Virus record (IMG/VR): IMGVR_UViG_3300006921_000214
Coordinates: 1-20,829 of that record
Source: a virus
Length of the DNA stretch: 20,829 nt
Strand: one strand, 5' to 3'
Shown: positions 14,674-20,829 of the stretch, piece after piece
Layout of the letters: every line of letters starts with the position of its first letter
Position numbering within the stretch: the first letter of the stretch is position 1
The notes under the pieces: model-generated
What the model saw: only the letters and a program-made list of their open reading frames with translations
Database searches by the model: none
Told to the model about the DNA's origin: nothing
Made by a program: the position numbers and the translations under genes

Positions 14674-14844
14674 ATGATGACAAAACATGTAACAGTAAAA
14701 GTATCATACGATACAGAAGAAACTTGGAATACTACTTTACAAGAAATAAAAGAACTATTTCAAATGATGAATAACTTGAAGCGTCATGCTATCATTTTAG
14801 AAGTGGAGCAAGGTGTTAATCATGATGATGGACAAAACGAATGA
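14674..14844 (+). CDS. Unknown small protein, 56 aa
   Basis: ATG at 14674 directly after the previous TAA, with GTGATT upstream (a partial GGTGAT). A second ATG at 14677 is possible. The sequence has a strand (KHVTVKVSYD), a Met-rich helix (TTLQEIKELFQMMNN) and a strand (HAIILEVE), in a beta-alpha-beta order, ending in a polar tail. No family. The end overlaps the next microprotein by 23 bases. Confidence 0.5.
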   Translation: MMTKHVTVKVSYDTEETWNTTLQEIKELFQMMNNLKRHAIILEVEQGVNHDDGQNE

Positions 14845-14953
14845 ACTCCTAGAAGAATTGCTGGCTATGATAGCAAAGAGTAACAAGATATTGATGATGG
14901 TAAATATCGTGAACATAGCAACCATCATAACAATAGTGACGGTGATAATATGA
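14822..14953 (+). CDS. Tail-anchored membrane microprotein, 43 aa
   Basis: Three ATGs in a row (14822, 14825, 14828) follow GGTGTTAATC. The frame is open to a TGA that overlaps the next ATG as ATGA. The first 20 residues are amphipathic and charged (DKTNELLEELL); about residues 23-43 are almost wholly hydrophobic (ILMMVNIVNIATIITIVTVII) and long enough to cross a membrane, ending right at the stop. It could be holin-like, an anti-holin, or a host-membrane modifier. No family can be assigned. The overlapping chain supports translation. Confidence 0.55.
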   Translation: MMMDKTNELLEELLAMIAKSNKILMMVNIVNIATIITIVTVII

Positions 14954-15174
14954 ATGAAGAAATTAAAAGATTAACAATGGAAAATGAAGCATTAGCAGAA
15001 AGAATAAAAAGTCTTGAGAAAAGAATTAGACTTTTAGAAGATGAGCAAGAAAATATTCCTTCTGTATATCATGTAGCGAAAGCAATTCATGAAATACAAA
15101 ATGACCTTAAAAGCCTTCACCCCGAATTACATTTTAATAATTCAGTGTATGCGCCCGATAAGGTGGGGAATTGA
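14950..15174 (+). CDS. Coiled-coil protein, 74 aa
   Basis: ATGA overlap with the previous gene; GGTGAT lies 3 bases upstream. Residues 1-35 are a heptad-like leucine/isoleucine helix rich in Glu and Lys (EEIKRLTMENEALAERIKSL, then EKRIRLLEDEQE), a likely coiled coil and possible oligomerisation part. The C-terminal half has a shorter helix (VAKAIHEIQNDLKSL). No enzymatic motif. Possible partner of the membrane microprotein or the polymerase halves; unproven. Confidence 0.62.
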   Translation: MNEEIKRLTMENEALAERIKSLEKRIRLLEDEQENIPSVYHVAKAIHEIQNDLKSLHPELHFNNSVYAPDKVGN

Positions 15175-15383
15175 TGCCCTTTACTTATGATAGGACTTGG
15201 GCTGAAATACACACTATGCTTGAAAAAGCCGAAAGAAAACAGAATATGCACTATACTAAAATGCAGAGTCCAAGTAAGAAAGACCGCATTTATCACATGA
15301 GAAACTACAAGGCATTGGAAGGAGTAATCAAAGCCCTAAAGTGGACTCTTGGAGATAAAGATATAGAACATCCATTGGAGTGA
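15174..15383 (+). CDS. Unknown helical protein, 69 aa
   Basis: ATG at 15174 shares a base with the previous stop; GGTGGGG is 6-10 bases upstream. The in-frame TTG at 15171 is an alternative. The protein is basic and helical (WAEIHTMLEKAERK, then KKDRIYHMRNYKALEGVIKALKW), and ends in HPLE. Function unknown. It is the last gene before the polymerase C-terminal half, with GGAGTGAT at its end forming that gene's binding site. Confidence 0.6.
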   Translation: MPFTYDRTWAEIHTMLEKAERKQNMHYTKMQSPSKKDRIYHMRNYKALEGVIKALKWTLGDKDIEHPLE

Positions 15384-15388
15384 TAATC

Positions 15389-16276
15389 ATGAAAGTAGTT
15401 TACGGACATACTGATTCTATTTATGTTCAGATTGACTCTATTGAAAGAGCAGAAGAATGTATTAAAGAGATTGAAACTAGCGTTAGAGAATCCTTTCCTA
15501 ATGTTATGGGATTAGATGAACACCCCGTAGTATTAGAGTTTGAGAAATACTATTCTGCTTTAGGAGTAGGAGTAACTAAGAATAGAAATGCTGGTATGAT
15601 TGTATGGGAGGATGGTAATTATTTAGATAAACCTAAGTTTACCATGACGGGTTTTACTGCGAAGAGAGTTAGTGAAACTCCCTTCTCAAAAACTATTCAG
15701 ACTGATGTACTAAAGATGTGGGTTAACTCTAAAACGGAAACTGAAATCTTAGCATATTTGCATGGTAAATATGCTGCTACTCTTAATGGTGAGTTAGAGG
15801 TAAAAAACTTCATCAAGAGAAGTAGGTTAAAATCTAATCGCTTTATGGTTAAGTGCGGTAAATGTAATACTAAATATCACATCACCGATTGTTTGAAAAT
15901 GGGATGGTGTAAAAAGTGCAGTAACAATACTAAAAACTTCACTACTTTAGAAGGGAAAAAACCCACATTTGGTTCCGGTATTGCCGGTGTATTATATGGT
16001 TGGGAAAAGAAGGATATGACCTTTGACGACTCTTATCTTTATCTTAAAGTAAAGAGTGTTAACGATAGTTATACAAATCCTTTGACTAAGGAAATAAGAA
16101 GCGTGGAATATGTTTCCGGCACAACCTATGCAGACTTTGAAAGTTATACGGTTGATTGGTCACACTACGCAGAACAGGTCTTAAAAAAGGCCGAGCCGAT
16201 TTACAAGGCTATGAAATGGGACTTATCTAGTATAAGGACTGGTAAAATACAAAGAAAATTAGATGATTGGTGGTAA
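15389..16276 (+). CDS. polB: DNA polymerase B, C-terminal half (motif C, thumb, zinc ribbon, PIP-like end), 295 aa
   Basis: Completes the polymerase encoded at 12811. It begins MKVVYGHTDSIYV, which is motif C of the palm with the first Asp replaced by His (usual YGDTDS); the second Asp (residue 9) is kept. After FTAKRVSETPFSKTIQTDVLK comes the thumb, carrying an inserted zinc ribbon (CGKC at 156-159, Cys168, CKKC at 174-177). The end, QRKLDDWW (288-295), has the QxxLxxWW form of a clamp-binding PIP box, as in archaeal PolB ends. ATG 15389 has GGAGTGAT upstream; the in-frame GTG at 15380 is an alternative. The halves join without apparent loss, so they should assemble as a heterodimer. No intein residues are visible. 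Confidence 0.88.
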   Translation: MKVVYGHTDSIYVQIDSIERAEECIKEIETSVRESFPNVMGLDEHPVVLEFEKYYSALGVGVTKNRNAGMIVWEDGNYLDKPKFTMTGFTAKRVSETPFSKTIQTDVLKMWVNSKTETEILAYLHGKYAATLNGELEVKNFIKRSRLKSNRFMVKCGKCNTKYHITDCLKMGWCKKCSNNTKNFTTLEGKKPTFGSGIAGVLYGWEKKDMTFDDSYLYLKVKSVNDSYTNPLTKEIRSVEYVSGTTYADFESYTVDWSHYAEQVLKKAEPIYKAMKWDLSSIRTGKIQRKLDDWW

Positions 16277-16277
16277 T

Positions 16278-17183
16278 ATGAATAATGATGAAAAATATAA
16301 TGCGGTAATTTCTTCTATGCAAGATTTTACTTACGACTGGAAGCCCGAAAATTACGAAGACCCAAGTATGCCTATATTGAAGATAACTAAATCTTCTCTT
16401 GGAACATTTCAATGGTGTCAGAAAAAGTACGATTTTTCTTATATTCAGCGTTTGCCTCAAGACCAAACAGACGCTATGTTGAAGGGAACTATTTGTCACA
16501 CTACAAGAGAAAACTTTTTCAATGATTTTGATATTAAAAAGGCAGAATCTATGAGTGCTGATGAAGTGTTTGAGTATTGTCAAAGTCTTCATCCTATTGA
16601 TGATTACTTGGATATATCCATGACGCAATCCGCATTTGAAGCCGAGCGTTTTATTGAAGCAAGGGCAGAAGATAAGTTAGATGAATACTTACCTGTTTGT
16701 AATGAAGGTAAATTCGATGCTAATATAACTATTGACAAAGATACTAACCCTAAATATCCTCTAAGAAGAGATTATGTAATACACATACAAGGAATTATTG
16801 ACCGTATCTTTGAAGTAGATGGCGGCTATCTTCCTTTTGAATATAAAACGGGGCCGTGGAAAGACTACAAGAAAACTATGATGCGTAAAGAAATGGCATT
16901 TTATCAACTGTTGATTGAAAACTCTCCCGATGAAGTGCTTATTCAAAATGGATTAGACCCCGAAAAGAAGGTAACTCATTGGGGTTGGTACTATCCTGTT
17001 TCTAATTATGTGTTTTCACAAAAGGTAGCAAAAAGAACAATGACTTCTGTAATGAATCATATAGCCCATTTAATTTGGTCTTATGAGAATAGTCAATTCC
17101 CTGCAAAATTCTTTTACAAGACTTGTTCACATTGTTCCTTCTTTGGTATCTGTGATGCAGCACAAGAAGATACTTGGGTTTGA
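16278..17183 (+). CDS. RecB/Cas4-like Fe-S PD-(D/E)XK nuclease, 301 aa
   Basis: Core motifs: LKGTICH (His74), QGIIDRI (Asp175), FEYKTG (Glu188, Lys190) and an AFYQ helix (Gln210). Cys47 (QWCQKKY) and a C-terminal CSHCSFFGIC (Cys283, 286, 292) form the four-Cys iron-sulfur site typical of Cas4/AddB/RecB-family nucleases. It therefore likely degrades or trims DNA ends in recombination or replication. No CRISPR repeat or Cas1/2 gene is present, so a stand-alone viral nuclease is preferred. Length is longer than the roughly 200 aa of Cas4. ATG 16278 follows the polymerase stop closely, with GGTGGT upstream. Confidence 0.82.
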   Translation: MNNDEKYNAVISSMQDFTYDWKPENYEDPSMPILKITKSSLGTFQWCQKKYDFSYIQRLPQDQTDAMLKGTICHTTRENFFNDFDIKKAESMSADEVFEYCQSLHPIDDYLDISMTQSAFEAERFIEARAEDKLDEYLPVCNEGKFDANITIDKDTNPKYPLRRDYVIHIQGIIDRIFEVDGGYLPFEYKTGPWKDYKKTMMRKEMAFYQLLIENSPDEVLIQNGLDPEKKVTHWGWYYPVSNYVFSQKVAKRTMTSVMNHIAHLIWSYENSQFPAKFFYKTCSHCSFFGICDAAQEDTWV

Positions 17184-17187
17184 TATT

Positions 17188-17280
17188 ATGTTATCTTTAA
17201 TTAAAAGACTTCTAAGAAAGATAGGATTATTGTTAAGAATGCCCGAAAGTGAATGGTTAGAGAAAGGTGAAGAGGAATGA
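17188..17280 (+). CDS. Tiny amphipathic/basic protein, 30 aa
   Basis: ATG 4 bases after the nuclease stop. The first 17 residues (MLSLIKRLLRKIGLLLR) form a basic amphipathic helix and the end is EKGEEE. The last bases form the coupling cassette GGTGAAGAGGAATGA. The upstream binding site is weak. It may be a true microprotein or only a leader that couples translation of the next gene. Function unknown. Confidence 0.4.
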   Translation: MLSLIKRLLRKIGLLLRMPESEWLEKGEEE

Positions 17281-17405
17281 AATGTAAACTATGTAAAGAA
17301 GAAATAAAAGGCTACGGGCATTACCTAAGTAATGGTGGCTATTGTTGCGATACTTGTAATTGGTTAAAGGTTATACCAGAAAGAATGAGGGGGAATCATC
17401 TGTGA
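17277..17405 (+). CDS. Zinc-ribbon microprotein, 42 aa
   Basis: ATG in the cassette GGTGAAGAGGAATGA, overlapping the previous TGA. It starts MKCKLCKEEI (Cys3, Cys6) and has YCCDTCNW (Cys23, Cys24, Cys27), giving two CxxC pairs of a compact zinc ribbon, then a short basic end (RMRGNHL). The stop overlaps the next GTG start. The design is like the TTG-start protein at 1016. Probably nucleic-acid binding, unproven. Confidence 0.62.
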   Translation: MKCKLCKEEIKGYGHYLSNGGYCCDTCNWLKVIPERMRGNHL

Positions 17406-17776
17406 ATGACGATATGATTAAACAAAAGGTATTGGCTAGAGATTGGACATTTACAGAAATATCTAATCTAAAACATACAATAGACACGCTATGTAATGAA
17501 ATATATTCTGAATCTAAATTGATTGAACGGTTTGAATTAATTAGAGACATTAGAATAAATGAAAGTTATGTAGGTCATACATTTGAAGATGTGATGCGAG
17601 AAGCAATAAATACAAAACTTTCCGGCGAAATAGCCGGTGTAATAAGAAATATGCTAAATACAGCAACAGTGAATTTTGGAGGTAATAACAATGAAATATC
17701 CGAGGGAAGTATGGGCGGGGAGCCACATAAAGAACGCACCGCAGATGAAAAGAAAAGTAGTCTTATCGAGGAATGA
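17402..17776 (+). CDS. Unknown helical protein, 124 aa
   Basis: A GTG start overlaps the previous stop (GTGA), with GAGGGGG upstream; an in-frame ATG at 17414 is possible. The protein is mostly helical (FTEISNLKHTIDTLCNEI, IERFELIRDIRI, FEDVMREAI). The last 30 residues are polar and lie in a different frame over the start of the primase gene (86-base overlap), while the binding site of the primase sits at 17678-17683 inside it. No family recognised. Confidence 0.55.
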   Translation: MNDDMIKQKVLARDWTFTEISNLKHTIDTLCNEIYSESKLIERFELIRDIRINESYVGHTFEDVMREAINTKLSGEIAGVIRNMLNTATVNFGGNNNEISEGSMGGEPHKERTADEKKSSLIEE

Positions 17777-18731
17777 ATATGCTGAGTTTGTTAACGCTCA
17801 AAATAATAGGACAAATGTTTATACGACAGTTTATGACTTTGAACATTTTTCAGAAACGGCAAAGGTAGATTCATCGGTAATTCTAGATAGAATATTTTTA
17901 GATTTTGACGGGCATGATAATGATTTAGAATACGCATGGAGGGATTTGAAGATGGTAATGCAAAGAGTATTAGAAAGAGATTGGAGATACACTATGTTCT
18001 TTTCAGGAAGAGGTTTTCATTTATTTTTATTTGGTAAACCTGCTGATAATATCAGAAGTATTCAGACCTTCTTTAGAGAAATTAAAACATTTCTTAAAGC
18101 AAACATTACTGGTAAAACGACTCTTGATGATAGAGTAGGTCAAACTACTAGATTGAGAAGAGTACCCAACACCGTAAATATGTCTTCTAATTATTACGGC
18201 AATCCGCTATACTGCATCCCTTTACAGAAGGAAGACCTTAGCCATAGTTTAGATACTATACTAGAGTTAGCAACCAAACCAAGGCATTTACGCTTTGAAA
18301 TAGGTGGTAATATCGAGGTCACTTTTCCTGATGTACCCCCTATCGAAGCCGTTGAAGGTGAAATTTCTGTCCCAAAATATACAGGAAAACTCCCAATATT
18401 GCCTTGTTTACACAATGCTATAATGACGGAGAATCCGTCGCATATTGCTAGAGCATACTTGGTTTCTTGGTATAGAGATTTGTTAACAGGTAGGCGACCA
18501 TTAAATTCATTGAAGGAAAAACAAGAAGTATTAGACTTAATTGTAAAAGAAATCAAACAATTGGTTGAATCTAATGATGAAGTATGGTTAGATTGGGATG
18601 AACACACAACTAGAAAACATGCTAAGTTTACAGTATTTGGTAATTATAAAACTCCATTCTGTAATAAGTTAATTAGTGAAGGTTACTGTGTTGGTAAATG
18701 CTGGCGTTATCCAGATTATTTAGGTGAGTAA
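17691..18731 (+). CDS. AEP primase, PriS-PriL-like fusion, 346 aa
   Basis: Makes primers for replication. The catalytic AEP fold shows motif I FLDFDGHD (Asp71, Asp73), motif II FFSGRGFHLFLF (Ser105 to His110) and a motif III region LDDRVGQTTRLRRVPNTVN (Asp146/147, Arg158). The C-terminal third carries PCLHNAI (Cys239) and FCNKLISEGYCVGKC (Cys324, Cys333, Cys337), four cysteines in the order of the PriL iron-sulfur domain. So small and large primase subunits appear fused in a very short protein, as in some plasmid and nanoarchaeal primases. ATG 17691 was chosen: GGAGGT lies 7 bases upstream. It sits directly before the ERCC4 nuclease and the P-loop helicase candidate. Confidence 0.85.
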   Translation: MKYPREVWAGSHIKNAPQMKRKVVLSRNEYAEFVNAQNNRTNVYTTVYDFEHFSETAKVDSSVILDRIFLDFDGHDNDLEYAWRDLKMVMQRVLERDWRYTMFFSGRGFHLFLFGKPADNIRSIQTFFREIKTFLKANITGKTTLDDRVGQTTRLRRVPNTVNMSSNYYGNPLYCIPLQKEDLSHSLDTILELATKPRHLRFEIGGNIEVTFPDVPPIEAVEGEISVPKYTGKLPILPCLHNAIMTENPSHIARAYLVSWYRDLLTGRRPLNSLKEKQEVLDLIVKEIKQLVESNDEVWLDWDEHTTRKHAKFTVFGNYKTPFCNKLISEGYCVGKCWRYPDYLGE

Positions 18732-18732
18732 T

Positions 18733-19428
18733 ATGTTAGTAATAGATAGCAGAGAAAAAGATGGTTCTAAATTAGTTAAATTAGTACAGGCTAAATGTAA
18801 AGGCTTAGGTATTAAAACTGAAAAGAAATGGCTTGAGATTGGAGATTATGTTTTTGATGATGTATGCTTTGAAGCAAAATCAACAACTGATTTTCTAGGT
18901 TCAGTTATGAACAAAAGAATATGGACTCAAATAGATAACATGGATAGACACTATAAAACTAACATAGTAATTATCTATGGTACTTTAGAAGAAGCGATTT
19001 ATAATGTTAAAAGACATGGTAAATCTAACATTCAAGAACCTGCAAGAAGTATAATGCTAAACAATAAGTTTTTAGGTGGTATAGGAAGGATTACCTTAGA
19101 TACTGATGTAAAGGCTTTTTGGGTTCCAACAGAAAAAGAAGCGGCCTTAATCATAAGTGCCATATGTAAAATGAAGCCTATTGAAAGAGATGTAATTAGG
19201 CCAGAGATATTTAAAAGAATAACAACTGATGATTTAAGGTTAGATGTATTAACTAGTATCAAAGGTGTCTCTTTAAAGAAGGCTAAAGCCTTTATCAAAG
19301 AATACGGAAGTATTATGGAGATAGGCGAGCAAACAGTCCATGAATTGTGTCACATGGATGGTATCGGTGAAAAAACCGCACAAAGAATATTAGACACATT
19401 AAACAGTGAAAAGAAGGTGAAAATATGA
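18733..19428 (+). CDS. ERCC4 (XPF/Mus81/Hef-type) nuclease with HhH domain, 231 aa
   Basis: Structure-specific endonuclease without a helicase part. The nuclease domain shows IDSREKD (4-10), GDYVF (37-41) and FEAKSTTDFLGS (46-57), the equivalent of the ERKxxxD core with the central Arg replaced by Ala. The C-terminal about 55 residues contain two helix-hairpin-helix elements (TSIKGVSLKKAKAF and HMDGIGEKTAQRIL), the usual (HhH)2 DNA-binding unit. Length matches crenarchaeal stand-alone XPF. ATG 18733 follows the primase stop with GGTGAG upstream. Likely role: cutting forks, flaps or recombination intermediates. Confidence 0.9.
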   Translation: MLVIDSREKDGSKLVKLVQAKCKGLGIKTEKKWLEIGDYVFDDVCFEAKSTTDFLGSVMNKRIWTQIDNMDRHYKTNIVIIYGTLEEAIYNVKRHGKSNIQEPARSIMLNNKFLGGIGRITLDTDVKAFWVPTEKEAALIISAICKMKPIERDVIRPEIFKRITTDDLRLDVLTSIKGVSLKKAKAFIKEYGSIMEIGEQTVHELCHMDGIGEKTAQRILDTLNSEKKVKI

Positions 19429-20829
19429 ATGAAGATGAATTAGAAGAAGAGAGAATACATACAAACGCTATGTATGCTGATGAAGATGAAGTAGCATATT
19501 TACAAGAATACGAAGAAAATATGAAATCATTTTCAGGAGTGTTACCTGCGGCAGTAAAAGCATTTCAAGAAGATGCTTGTAATGTTGCTCATTATAATGA
19601 TATTCCTGCGGCGGCTTCATTCTTTGTAATATTAGGGCAGATATGTAAAGACTTTATTAAAGTACCAAATGGATTCAGCGTTGAAGATTCAAGAATACAT
19701 TTTTTACAGATTCAAACTTCCGGTACGGGAAAATCAACATTGTATAACTTCGTTGGCCCTGTATCTAAAAAAGTTTTTAAAATGATAAATGATACTAACA
19801 GCCATCCATTAGCAGAATTGATTCCATCTACATATGAGAATGAATTTGAAGCAAAAAAACCAAAACACTTCAATACTTTCTCAACTACTCTTTATACTGA
19901 TGCGGCATTGACAGGTCATTATACTCCTGAGATGATTACCGAAGGAGATGATAAAGGTCAATTTGTTCAGAAAAGAGTTGCTGGTGAATTAGAAGGTAGC
20001 GGGTTAGCCCATTGGGATGAATTTGAATATTCAGGTATTTTCCATCAAACCCAACATAAGCAAGACGCTATCGTTATGTTGAATACTTTTATGAATACTT
20101 TACATGGTGAGTCTTGGATTGTTTCTAAAAAGTTAAAAGATGGTGATACTATGTTCTGCTTTAATGAGCGTTCAGTGTTAGCGATGACTTATCCTCCTAA
20201 TAAACTAGAATCTGTAATAACAGAAAAGGGAGTACTACAAAGAATGTTAGTGTTCATATGGGATGTACCTCCTTTTATTCAAGATAAAATGAGAAGAAAA
20301 CAAATATTTTATGCTGGTAAAGTAATGGAAAGTAATCTACCGATTGATAAACACGCTAAGAGATTATTTAAGATTTATTCAACAGTAAAGGAAAGATGGG
20401 AAGAAGTCGATAAAGATGGTCTTAGAGTCATGACCTTTTCTCCTGATTTTAACGAAGTATTAGAGTTTGAGTACGAAGGTATGGAAGACTATATTCAGTC
20501 AACTAGGCCCGAAGTTAGGAAGATTGCATCTAATTTTACTACCCGATTGCTTAAAATTCTTATTAAAATGTCTGTTCTATGCAGTGTGGCCCAAAGCCCC
20601 TCTATCACCAATAAAGAAGAACGGTTCATAGTTACAGGCTACAATGTCCGACAAGCCACCACTATTGTCCGACAGTGTTATATGACATTGGTGGACTGGC
20701 TAGAACGAAGCCTCAAGGTGAAGGCAAGGCAACTTGCTGACAAAGGTAAGCAACCCCAATTTATCAAAGTATTCACAGAAATGAAAAAAGATGAAGAGGG
20801 TTTTGTTAATAAAAAGAAATTCTTAGATG
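19425..20829 (+). CDS. P-loop ATPase, DUF3987-like helicase candidate, 3' end missing
   Basis: An ATG overlaps the ERCC4 stop (ATGA), with GGTGA 6 bases upstream. The frame stays open for 468 codons to the window edge. An acidic N-terminus (1-32) is followed by PAAASFFVILGQICKDF and IHFLQIQTSGTGKST (Walker A near 98-105, Lys103; the first Gly of the loop is Gln97). HWDEFEYSGIF (196-205) may be Walker B. Further on are ERSVLAMTYPP and VLQRMLVFIWD, resembling the sensor and lid parts of DUF3987-type primase-helicase ATPases. As no MCM is seen here, this is the best candidate replicative helicase. The family name is from memory. Confidence 0.65.
   Translation, partial: MNEDELEEERIHTNAMYADEDEVAYLQEYEENMKSFSGVLPAAVKAFQEDACNVAHYNDIPAAASFFVILGQICKDFIKVPNGFSVEDSRIHFLQIQTSGTGKSTLYNFVGPVSKKVFKMINDTNSHPLAELIPSTYENEFEAKKPKHFNTFSTTLYTDAALTGHYTPEMITEGDDKGQFVQKRVAGELEGSGLAHWDEFEYSGIFHQTQHKQDAIVMLNTFMNTLHGESWIVSKKLKDGDTMFCFNERSVLAMTYPPNKLESVITEKGVLQRMLVFIWDVPPFIQDKMRRKQIFYAGKVMESNLPIDKHAKRLFKIYSTVKERWEEVDKDGLRVMTFSPDFNEVLEFEYEGMEDYIQSTRPEVRKIASNFTTRLLKILIKMSVLCSVAQSPSITNKEERFIVTGYNVRQATTIVRQCYMTLVDWLERSLKVKARQLADKGKQPQFIKVFTEMKKDEEGFVNKKKFLD

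Noticed and set aside
14451-15400. Split intein or self-splicing intron between the polymerase halves
   Set aside because: The first half does not run into an intein N-terminal Cys/Ser block, the second half starts directly with polymerase sequence after its own ribosome binding site, and the intervening DNA is filled with small genes having their own signals. The halves are in different frames, so simple removal would not restore one reading frame.
16278-17183. Part of a CRISPR-Cas adaptation module, because of the Cas4-like nuclease
   Set aside because: No repeat-spacer array and no Cas1 or Cas2 gene is visible in the window; the neighbours are replication genes.
17083-17187. A longer version of the 30-residue protein starting within the nuclease gene
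   Set aside because: The added region is the nuclease C-terminus read in another frame. The ATG at 17188 after the nuclease stop is more natural.

Overview
The window reads as one dense, co-directional block of an archaeal tailed-virus-like genome. All supported genes are on the + strand, most overlap or abut, and the only real gap is 86 bases. The DNA is AT-rich, and ribosome binding sites are pieces of GGAGGTGAT. The replication genes are of archaeal/eukaryotic type: family B polymerase, PCNA-like clamp, RFC-type clamp loader, AEP primase, ATP-dependent ligase, RecA-fold Sak4-like ATPase, Fe-S RecB/Cas4-like nuclease and XPF-type nuclease. They sit beside a bacterial-type GroES/GroEL pair. 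From memory this combination fits viruses of uncultured marine Euryarchaeota (magrovirus-like, Marine Group II hosts). That assignment is inference; no rRNA, tRNA, capsid or terminase gene is visible here.

Layout. (1) 1-1019: the tail of an unknown gene, two unknown small genes and a short GroES-like gene. (2) 1016-2724: a TTG-start zinc-finger microprotein and GroEL. (3) 2727-4534: a run of tiny genes, including zinc-binding proteins, a possible PC4-like ssDNA-binding protein and unknowns. (4) 4431-7643: DNA ligase, an unknown gene, a probable histone-fold protein, another unknown and a degenerate LAGLIDADG-like protein. (5) 7645-9660: the clamp loader, made of a very reduced large subunit ending in a PIP-box-like motif, a winged-helix protein and the RFC small subunit. 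(6) 9680-10900: a probable ssDNA-binding protein with an acidic/aromatic tail, followed by a structured 86-base intergenic region. (7) 10987-12810: Sak4-like ATPase and sliding clamp. (8) 12811-16276: a B-family DNA polymerase split into two genes between motif B and motif C, with five small genes between the halves. (9) 16278-19428: Fe-S nuclease, tiny genes, a PriS-PriL-like fused primase and an ERCC4/HhH nuclease. (10) 19425-end: an open-ended P-loop ATPase that may be the replicative helicase.

Together the genes would supply nearly a whole replisome: primase, polymerase, clamp, loader, SSB, ligase, recombinase, nucleases and a helicase candidate. A folding machine is encoded alongside. 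Two proteins, the PolB C-terminal half and the large loader subunit, end in QxxLxx-aromatic motifs that would dock on the encoded clamp. Many genes end in a Glu-Glu-Glu tail, because the ribosome binding site of the next gene (GGTGAAGAAGAATGA) is embedded in the end of the previous one. I found several genes by hand that are very short, start with non-ATG codons, or run off the window.
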